Source: Phocaeicola sp. (lineage in GTDB: Bacteria; Bacteroidota; Bacteroidia; Bacteroidales; Bacteroidaceae). Taken from it: a stretch of DNA of 21,213 nucleotides. Below the pieces are notes generated by a model. That model searched no databases. It was not told the DNA's origin and saw only the letters and a list, made by a program, of their open reading frames with translations. A program made the translations under genes and the position numbers. Location of the stretch: positions 1-21,213 of the forward strand of contig JAHHQU010000038.1 in the NCBI GenBank assembly GCA_020026225.1, read 5' to 3'. Positions within the stretch are counted from its first letter, which is position 1, and the number at the start of each line of letters is the position of its first letter. Positions 14,890-21,213 of the stretch are shown piece by piece.

Positions 14890-16212
14890 ATGTTAAAGCG
14901 CCTTTTTTTATGGGGTATCATAAGTATTTCCTCTACGATACTATATGCTACAGACATTACACTCCATATAACAAATCCGCAAAAGAGCACACCCACTCTT
15001 TATCTACCAGAAGGTGATGCCCTTCCCATCCAAGTAAATAACCAAGGAAAAGGAAGCATTAAATTCAATTCCACTCAAGCAGGATACATTAAAATTGGCT
15101 ATAACTATGTAACCCGTCTGTTTTGGATTGATCCGAATTCCACACTGACTCTTTCCTTCAACGGAGGAGACTTCTACAAGAAATTAGATATCAAAGGAGA
15201 TTATCTGAGTATCAACCAATATTTAAATCAGACGGATTTCCAGTTTGCACAGATAAACGATACAGAGCTGAAAGAAGCCGATTTTCTGCACAAGAGCGAT
15301 TCTTTACTGCAGGTAAATCTACAGCTTCTGGAAAAGAGCAACCTTCCCTCTTCTTTCAAGGACATCGAGAAAAAGCGTTTGCTCTACTTTGCTTATCAGA
15401 CTTTACCCGCATATCCAGAATTTCACAAAAGAATTACCAAAGACCAAACCTACCAACCGTCTCAATCATATTGGAATAAACTGAAGGAATTAGCGGTCTT
15501 TAACGGAGCACTTCTGAACTTGGAAGACTACCAGGCATTCATCGGAGAGGCTACAAGAGAATTGGCAAAGCATTATTTCCCCAAACAAAAAGGAATTGAC
15601 CGCTTGACTGCCTACGTTTCCAAATACGTTCAAGATACTCAAGTAGCAGAATACTTGATTTATCGAAGCGTTTATACCCATGTAGAAAATAAAGGACTCG
15701 ATGATCCCCGATACACGAATGCATTCCATAAATATGTAAAGAGTCCCAAGCGAATCAACAAGTTCAATAAACTTTGTGCTCAATTCAACAGCTTAGGAAA
15801 AGGCTCCCTATCAGTCGACTTTAACGCTACGGATTTATCGGGCAAAAAGATTTCTTTAAGAGACTTAAAAGGTAAATATGTTTACATTGACATCTGGGCC
15901 ACTTGGTGTGTTCCTTGTAGAAAAGAACTTCCTCATTTGAAAGCATTGGAAGAAAAATACAAGGAGGCTCCTATCCATTTTGTCAGCATATCCTGTGATA
16001 CCAACCGAAAAGCTTGGGAGAAGATGGTGACAACCAAAAAAATGAAAGGAATCCAACTGCACTTTTTGGATGACAGCTTCATGACCAAATACATGATAAA
16101 AGGAGTTCCTCGTTTCATTCTTTTGGACAAAGAAGGAAAAATCATATCAGCCGACATGACACGTCCATCCGACCCCGCTACAACTAGCTTATTCGACCAA
16201 CTGTTAAAATAA
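14890..16212 (+). CDS. TlpA-like periplasmic thioredoxin-fold protein
   Basis: A 440-residue exported redox protein. Residues 1-20 form a signal peptide (LFLWGIISISSTILYA) without a lipobox cysteine, so it is expected to be soluble in the periplasm or membrane-associated. Residues about 21-300 have no family I can name with certainty; the first 110 look like a beta-sandwich such as those before thioredoxin domains in other Bacteroidetes TlpA proteins, and the rest is largely helical. The TlpA/AhpC-type thioredoxin domain covers about 305-440, with the redox motif WCVPC (Cys340 and Cys343) and the cis-proline at 407 in GVPRF. It is the first gene of an operon with susC 26 bp downstream. Its electron donor and target are unknown; a role in handling cysteine-containing peptides or in folding the transporter is possible. 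An overlapping frame from 14823 is rejected because this one carries the signal peptide. Confidence 0.88.
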   Translation: MLKRLFLWGIISISSTILYATDITLHITNPQKSTPTLYLPEGDALPIQVNNQGKGSIKFNSTQAGYIKIGYNYVTRLFWIDPNSTLTLSFNGGDFYKKLDIKGDYLSINQYLNQTDFQFAQINDTELKEADFLHKSDSLLQVNLQLLEKSNLPSSFKDIEKKRLLYFAYQTLPAYPEFHKRITKDQTYQPSQSYWNKLKELAVFNGALLNLEDYQAFIGEATRELAKHYFPKQKGIDRLTAYVSKYVQDTQVAEYLIYRSVYTHVENKGLDDPRYTNAFHKYVKSPKRINKFNKLCAQFNSLGKGSLSVDFNATDLSGKKISLRDLKGKYVYIDIWATWCVPCRKELPHLKALEEKYKEAPIHFVSISCDTNRKAWEKMVTTKKMKGIQLHFLDDSFMTKYMIKGVPRFILLDKEGKIISADMTRPSDPATTSLFDQLLK

Positions 16213-16238
16213 AAAAGAATTATACATAATTAGTAGAT

Positions 16239-19200
16239 ATGAAATCAAAATTGACTAAAATAAGTAATTATAAAAAGTCAGCATCTCATCTCGCTCTAAA
16301 GACAGCGATGGCAGTATGTGCTTTCTGCACCTTACCTTCAGCCGTTGCCCATGCGGGAACTGTTTCCTTGGAAACTATCCAGCAAAATGGGAAAGCGGTA
16401 CAAGGTACCGTATTCGACTCCAATAAGGAACCACTAATTGGGGTTACTATTCTTATAAAAGGTACCAATCAAGGTACCGTTACCGATTTTGACGGAAAAT
16501 TTGAAATAAACGCTTCAAAAGGAGATATCCTTGTCGTTTCATACATCGGCATGCGTACACAAGAAATCCAAGTAACCGATAAAGGACAATACCAAATCAC
16601 TTTGGAATCTGACACAGAGCTTCTAGACGAGGTAGTAGTGACTGGATATCAAACCTTGTCGAAAGAACGCTCTACAGGTTCCTTTGCAAAGGTTTCAACT
16701 AAAGTTTTAGAAACCAAAAGGATGGATAACCTGAGCTCAATGCTGGAAGGTCGAGTAGCAGGATATGTAGACGGGAAGATACGTGGTATTACCACCATGA
16801 ATGCAGTGGCGAATCCTTTGGTTGTCATCGATGGATTTCCTGTTGAAAATACCTCTATGAACCGAACTGGGGTTACCACGGAAAGCATGCCTGATTTGAA
16901 TCCCGAGGACATCGAATCTGTAACCGTACTAAAAGATGCTGCCGCCGTTTCTATTTATGGTACACGTGCTGCCAACGGTGTCATCGTCATCACAACCAAA
17001 AAAGCGAAGGAAGGGAAAGCTGAAGTCAGCTTTTCTTCTACCTTTACCATGCAGCCTTATTCATATTTCACTGGCAACCTGACCAATGCCGAGGAAGTCA
17101 TCGCACTAGAACGTACTTGGGCAGCCCAGAATCCGAAGCTTCTTGCTGGCGGTGCCAGTGCAGATGGAGTGGCAGCCGATATCCGTGACAATGGTGGACT
17201 TCCTAGTCAAGGAGTAGATGTACTGCTGAACATGTACACCCATAAAATCGGAATGGATGAAGGAAATGCTTTACTGAACCAACTGGCCAGCACTGGTTAT
17301 CGTTACTATGACCAGATAGACAAGTACATGAAAAGAAATCCGTTCTATCAGCAATACAACCTTCGTGTTGGAAAGGCCACAGAACGAAACAGCTTCAACC
17401 TGTCAACTTCTTACTGGGACAATAAGTATGAAGATGTAAACAGCAACGACAAGAAATTGGGTATCAACTTAAACAATACATTAAATGTCACCAGTTGGCT
17501 GCAAGCCGATTTGGGAGTGTACCTCAAATACGGAGAAGAAAAGTCACAATACTTTGACCCATTCAATCCCGGATTTACATACCTTCCCTACGATGCTCTT
17601 GTAGCCTCAGACGGAAGCTATGTTTCTGCACCTTCACAAAACAAAAAGGATCGCCGTGGTTTGATCGAGCAATATGGTCTTCGCCCTGAAATCATCACTC
17701 CAATGGCTGAACTTAACCGCCAATTGGGCAAGAATAAAGTTTTTGAATCACGAGTATTCGGAAAATTGAAGTTCGACTTTACCAATTGGTTGAACTACAA
17801 CGTCATGTTCCAATACGAAACCAGTGACGGCAAATTGGAACGCTTACGTGAACGTGATTCGTACGATGTAGTTTCCCTTTTGAATAATTTTACCTCATTG
17901 GGATACAACAACCAAGTTATGTACAACTTGCCTGAAGGTGATATCCTGTATAGTAACGACAATACCAAACGTAGCTACAACTTCCGTCAGCAATTGAACG
18001 TCAACAAACGTTTCAACGACAAGCATGACCTTGTATGGATTTTAGGTCAAGAAGTCCGTCATTCAAAGATTGAATATTTTGAAAATTCGCTGTACGGATA
18101 TGACCCTGAGCTGCTTACTTGGCCAGCCATCAATGAGAAAGACCTGGCAAACTTCTCTGGTATTCTCGGTACAGCACAGTTAGACCATAATAACATGACG
18201 ACCAAGAGAGAGCTTGTCAACCGTTTTGTATCATTCTATACCAATGCTTCGTATACTTTCGACGACCGATATGTTCTGTCTACCAGCATACGTTGGGACC
18301 GCTCTAACTTATGGGGAACGAGTTCAAAGTACCAGAACAAACCACTTTGGTCAGTAGGTGGAAGTTGGAACATCGATCGGGAATCTTTCTTTAAGGTGCC
18401 ATTCATTGATATGCTGAAGCTACGTGCATCATACGGTATCGGAGGTAACATCGGAAGAAATACAGCTCCGTACTTGATTGCACAGTATTTCGCTTCATCC
18501 ATAGCTCCAGGATTGACAGGTGTAGTTGTATCTCCTCCAAACAAGGATATCCGTTGGGAAAAGACAGGAACCGTGAATGTTGGATTTGATTTTGCCATGT
18601 TCAAGAATCGCTTGAGCGGTAGCTTCGACTTCTACAACAAAAAGAGCGTTGACTTGTTAGCGAATATCAACGGAAGTCCTACGCAAGGCTTCGGATATGC
18701 TATTCTGACAACCAATAACGGTGCCATGTTGAACCGAGGATTCGAACTCAGCTTGCGTGGAGACATCATCCGCAAAAAAGACTTCAACTGGACAGCAACT
18801 TTGTTGTATTCTTTGAACAAGAACGAGGTAAAGAAGATTTCTGTAAAAGCACCGAACTATGACAGTCGTCTGACAATGCCTACCAGTTACCCTGTAGTAG
18901 GTAAACCACTCAACGGTATCTATGCATACGAATGGGCAGGCCTGAACGAACAAGGAGACCCTCAAGTATACGATGCCCAAGGAAATATAACATCGAAAGA
19001 TGTAAGAGATGCAGATGCTATCAAATACCAAGGAACCAGCATTCCTGTACATAGCGGATCATTGACCAATATCCTTCAGTACAAAGACTTTGAATTTTCA
19101 GCTATGCTGATATTCTCTGCCGGACATAAGATTCGTGATACCTTTACCCCTGCCATCAGCATGGGAGATGGACGAGTAGTAAGCACTCACAAAGACATCA

Positions 19201-19532
19201 TGAACCGTTGGCAAAAGCCCGGTGACGAGCATTATACCAATGTGCCTCGTCTGCTATTTACAAACGATACAGAAAACTATAATTCGTATCGCGATGACTT
19301 GTACAGCTATTCGAATCTGTTTGTTTACAATGCTTCAAACATTCGTATCAACAACATTTCATTAGCTTATAGAATTCCTCACGCCATCTGCAAAAAAGCC
19401 TTCTTGTCGAGTGCCAAACTGCAGTTCAACGTAGAAAATGTAGCAACCATCGCCTTCGATAACCGTGCACACTATGCATTGGGAGGAAAAGTAAAACCTA
19501 ACTTCGTATGGGGCTTGTATTTAAACTTTTAA
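16239..19532 (+). CDS. SusC/RagA-type TonB-dependent transporter (no STN domain)
   Basis: A 1097-residue outer-membrane transporter. It has a long signal peptide about 1-39 (ends SAVAHA), a carboxypeptidase-regulatory-like domain at about 52-125 (VQGTVFDSNKEPLIGVTI, TDFDGKFEI), the TonB-box region DEVVVTGYQTL at 130-140, a plug with VTVLKDAAAVSIYGTRAANGVIVI at about 228-251, and a barrel ending in a terminal phenylalanine (WGLYLNF). Unlike the other SusC in this window it has no STN domain, so no anti-sigma signalling is expected. The GYQTLSKERSTGSF segment after the TonB box resembles a SusC subgroup that I associate, from memory, with redox and peptidase genes rather than glycosidases; this is a weak inference. 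It lies between the TlpA-like gene and susD with gaps of 26 and 12 bp. The substrate is not evident. Confidence 0.94.
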   Translation: MKSKLTKISNYKKSASHLALKTAMAVCAFCTLPSAVAHAGTVSLETIQQNGKAVQGTVFDSNKEPLIGVTILIKGTNQGTVTDFDGKFEINASKGDILVVSYIGMRTQEIQVTDKGQYQITLESDTELLDEVVVTGYQTLSKERSTGSFAKVSTKVLETKRMDNLSSMLEGRVAGYVDGKIRGITTMNAVANPLVVIDGFPVENTSMNRTGVTTESMPDLNPEDIESVTVLKDAAAVSIYGTRAANGVIVITTKKAKEGKAEVSFSSTFTMQPYSYFTGNLTNAEEVIALERTWAAQNPKLLAGGASADGVAADIRDNGGLPSQGVDVLLNMYTHKIGMDEGNALLNQLASTGYRYYDQIDKYMKRNPFYQQYNLRVGKATERNSFNLSTSYWDNKYEDVNSNDKKLGINLNNTLNVTSWLQADLGVYLKYGEEKSQYFDPFNPGFTYLPYDALVASDGSYVSAPSQNKKDRRGLIEQYGLRPEIITPMAELNRQLGKNKVFESRVFGKLKFDFTNWLNYNVMFQYETSDGKLERLRERDSYDVVSLLNNFTSLGYNNQVMYNLPEGDILYSNDNTKRSYNFRQQLNVNKRFNDKHDLVWILGQEVRHSKIEYFENSLYGYDPELLTWPAINEKDLANFSGILGTAQLDHNNMTTKRELVNRFVSFYTNASYTFDDRYVLSTSIRWDRSNLWGTSSKYQNKPLWSVGGSWNIDRESFFKVPFIDMLKLRASYGIGGNIGRNTAPYLIAQYFASSIAPGLTGVVVSPPNKDIRWEKTGTVNVGFDFAMFKNRLSGSFDFYNKKSVDLLANINGSPTQGFGYAILTTNNGAMLNRGFELSLRGDIIRKKDFNWTATLLYSLNKNEVKKISVKAPNYDSRLTMPTSYPVVGKPLNGIYAYEWAGLNEQGDPQVYDAQGNITSKDVRDADAIKYQGTSIPVHSGSLTNILQYKDFEFSAMLIFSAGHKIRDTFTPAISMGDGRVVSTHKDIMNRWQKPGDEHYTNVPRLLFTNDTENYNSYRDDLYSYSNLFVYNASNIRINNISLAYRIPHAICKKAFLSSAKLQFNVENVATIAFDNRAHYALGGKVKPNFVWGLYLNF

Positions 19533-19544
19533 ATAAATGATTCA

Positions 19545-20978
19545 ATGAAGAAATTAACCAACTATATCAGCTATGCAGTAGTTGCGATTGTTATACTACT
19601 TTCCACATCCTGCAATGATTTTTTAAATGATATTCCTAAAGGACAGAAGACGCCTTCTACATGGGCTGACTTCAACGCTTTCATTAAGAACAGCTCATTT
19701 CCTTACTTTGAAATGGACCAGTTGTTCTGCCTGATGAACGATGTATACAAGACTCCCAACGCATTGAACTCGAACGAACTGACGAGAGCACATTACCTTT
19801 GGGACGAGAACGTAGACCGAACTCTTATCAATTCTGTTGATAAGAATGCTTATTTCAGTGCATACGAAGCATTATTCTATTGGAATCTGATTATTGAATA
19901 TACTCCTGAAGCCACTGAATGCACCCAGCAGCAAAAAGATATGCTGATTGCCCAAGCCAAGGTTTTGAGAGCCATGACCTACTTCTACGTGACCAATTAT
20001 TATGCTGCCCCTTACAGTGAAAAGAACAAAGATTTGCTGTCTGTGCCATTGGTTACTTCGTCGTCGGTAGAAGCTCCTTCTCCTCAGGTTTCATTAAAAA
20101 ACATCTACGACTTTATGATTTCGGATTTGGAAACAGCTGTTTCATCTCTTCCTAAAGTAGGAGAATCGATTCTTCATCCTACAAAAAGCGCAGGATATGG
20201 CATGCTGGCCAGAGTGTATCTGAACATGGGGAACTATGAGAAAGCATTACAGAATGCTTCTTTAGCCTTGGAAGAAAACGACAAGTTGTTTGACTGGATT
20301 AAGTTCTATCACGACGATGAAGCACGTTTCACCAATCCAAATGAGTACTCTCCTTCTTGTAAGGAAGATCCAGAAAAGAACAATGTGGAAAATTACGTTT
20401 TCCACTTCTCATCCATGTCTTTCTGGAATGGAACCAATGGACTTACTTATGCCATCAGTCCAGAACGTGCCGCTAAATTCGAAAAAGGAGACACCCGTTT
20501 GCTGACTCACTGGAAAGCTAAAGAATCATCTAAATCGGGAAAATACTTTGCTGGAATTTATGGATTGGAGCCCAACAAAGGAGGAATACGTACTCCTGAG
20601 ATGTATTACATCAAAGCGGAATGTTTGGCACGATTAGGAGGTGAAGCCAATATCAAAGCTGCAATGGATCTTGTAAACAAGGTAAGAAAAACACGTATCT
20701 TGCCAGAACATTATAAAGATTGGTCGGCCTCATCTACAAAAGAAGCCATCCAGTTGATTATTGCAGATAAAGCGAATGAATACATTCAGAGCCAAGTTAT
20801 CTTCTGCGATTACCGTCGATTGAATACCGAACCTGAATATGCCATGACGCTTACCAAACAGGTAGACAATAAGGAATACAAGTTAAATCCCGATTCCCAT
20901 CTCTGGATTATGCCATTCCCCATTGAAGTCCTTAATAATCCTGGAAATGGAAGCATCCAGCAGAATGTAAACAAATAA
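19545..20978 (+). CDS. SusD/RagB-family outer-membrane lipoprotein
   Basis: The substrate-capturing partner of the preceding SusC, 477 residues, lipobox LLSTSC (Cys23). The N-terminal half has the SusD-like helical repeats: YFSAYEALFYWNLIIEY and MLIAQAKVLRAMTYFYVTNYYAAPY (this last one typical of the family). SAGYGMLARVYLNMGNYEKALQNA is a clear TPR-like hairpin. The C-terminal RagB/SusD domain shows TPEMYYIKAECLARLG and LVNKVRKTRI, then NEYIQSQVIFCDYRRLN where most SusD proteins have the ER..EF..EG.R..DLRRW motif; here it is only partly kept. It belongs to a different branch from the other SusD in this window. It starts 12 bp after susC and is followed by a terminator, so it is the last gene of the operon. 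Confidence 0.92.
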   Translation: MKKLTNYISYAVVAIVILLSTSCNDFLNDIPKGQKTPSTWADFNAFIKNSSFPYFEMDQLFCLMNDVYKTPNALNSNELTRAHYLWDENVDRTLINSVDKNAYFSAYEALFYWNLIIEYTPEATECTQQQKDMLIAQAKVLRAMTYFYVTNYYAAPYSEKNKDLLSVPLVTSSSVEAPSPQVSLKNIYDFMISDLETAVSSLPKVGESILHPTKSAGYGMLARVYLNMGNYEKALQNASLALEENDKLFDWIKFYHDDEARFTNPNEYSPSCKEDPEKNNVENYVFHFSSMSFWNGTNGLTYAISPERAAKFEKGDTRLLTHWKAKESSKSGKYFAGIYGLEPNKGGIRTPEMYYIKAECLARLGGEANIKAAMDLVNKVRKTRILPEHYKDWSASSTKEAIQLIIADKANEYIQSQVIFCDYRRLNTEPEYAMTLTKQVDNKEYKLNPDSHLWIMPFPIEVLNNPGNGSIQQNVNK

Positions 20979-21044
20979 AAGTCAACACGACTAAGAGTAT
21001 AGGATATGAGGGTGTGTCAAATCACCTTTTTTTTAAAAAAAGAG

Positions 21045-21091
21045 CGCTGTATAGCCGAACTTCCTTGCGAAGCGGTTATACAGCGATTTTT
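21045..21091. terminator. bidirectional terminator after the tlpA-susCD operon
   Basis: CGCTGTATA (21045-21053) pairs with TATACAGCG (21077-21085), then a G-U pair and CCG/CGG extend it, with a further TTC/GAA pairing in the loop. T5 follows on the plus strand (21087-21091), and on the minus strand the hairpin is followed by CTCTTTTTTT (plus-strand A7 at 21035-21041), so it should work both ways. Confidence 0.85.
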
Positions 21092-21198
21092 ATTTGTTTA
21101 CAGTCAGAGAAATCGTTTACGATTCCGATTTCAAGTAAAATACGCTCAAAAATCAGCCTAATTAGTCGTCCCTTAAGAACATCTTTATCTATTGATAT
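21076..21198 (-). pseudogene. possible 3' remnant of a convergent gene
   Basis: A minus-strand frame of 40 codons (reads DVLKGRLIRLIFERILLEIG, then ends DCKQIKIAV) stops at 21076-21078 inside the bidirectional terminator. No ATG is available, and an in-frame TGA at 21199-21201 cuts it off from the window edge. The composition looks protein-like. Together with GGGTGTGTCAAA at 21010-21021, which resembles insertion-sequence ends, it may be a degraded transposase or other gene end. Chance is a real alternative. Confidence 0.2.
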
Positions 21199-21213
21199 TC
21201 AGCAAATTAGTTT

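Noticed and set aside
14823..15017. A 64-codon plus frame overlapping the start of the TlpA-like gene
   Set aside because: The composition is unlike a protein, it overlaps the signal peptide region out of frame, and the TlpA-like frame continues into a recognisable thioredoxin domain.
16400..16480. Three GGTACC hexamers within about 80 bp of the second susC
   Set aside because: They arise from repeated Gly-Thr codons in the carboxypeptidase-like domain (QGT, KGT, QGT) and have no further pattern.
18236..19052. Minus-strand frames of 122 and 131 codons opposite the second susC
   Set aside because: They are antisense to a continuous TonB-dependent transporter barrel and are explained by its codon pattern.
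1..21213. Invertible promoters, CRISPR arrays, tRNA genes and phage genes
   Set aside because: I looked for paired inverted repeats flanking promoters, regular direct repeats, tRNA-like cloverleaf ends and phage proteins and saw none.

Overview
The window looks like a chromosomal segment of a gut-type Bacteroidales (Bacteroides/Phocaeicola relative). The evidence is two SusC/SusD pairs, SPII lipoproteins with Bacteroidetes-style lipoboxes, an ECF sigma/FecR/STN-SusC signalling set, a DPE2-type amylomaltase with tandem starch-binding domains, and Bacteroidetes TTTG / TAnnTTTG promoter motifs. No tRNA, rRNA, CRISPR array or complete mobile element was found. The species cannot be fixed from this sequence.

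Layout. (1) Positions 1-5022, plus strand: the 3' end of an unidentified gene and its terminator, then gyrB (192-2156) with its own terminator, then malQ (2347-5022) behind a good housekeeping-type promoter. (2) 5023-5187: two back-to-back hairpin terminators between convergent genes, one a 72-nt nearly perfect palindrome. (3) 14230-5188, minus strand: a compact polysaccharide utilization locus (PUL) reading ECF sigma, FecR anti-sigma, SusC with an STN domain, SusD, a GH18 lipoprotein with an intact DxxDxDxE motif, and a DUF1735-LamG lipoprotein. By analogy with known Bacteroides N-glycan loci it should cut host or dietary N-glycoproteins at the cell surface, bind the glycan and import it. No exoglycosidase is present, so later breakdown must be encoded elsewhere. 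(4) 14231-14889: a 659-bp divergent intergenic region with several inverted repeats, a very good promoter and a possibly structured leader. (5) 14890-20978, plus strand: a three-gene operon of a periplasmic TlpA-like thioredoxin-fold protein, SusC without STN, and SusD, closed by a bidirectional terminator. No enzyme in it reveals its substrate. (6) 20979-21213: terminator plus a short minus-strand reading frame that may be a gene or insertion-sequence remnant.

Working together: the PUL is controlled by trans-envelope signalling. Substrate loading of the STN-bearing SusC is sensed by FecR, which frees the sigma factor. The second SusCD operon has no local regulator and appears to rely on a housekeeping promoter followed by a leader of about 240 nt. 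The most unusual items are that leader, the enzyme-less TlpA-SusCD operon and the endo-only PUL. Each uses known families; I did not find convincing evidence for a wholly new system.
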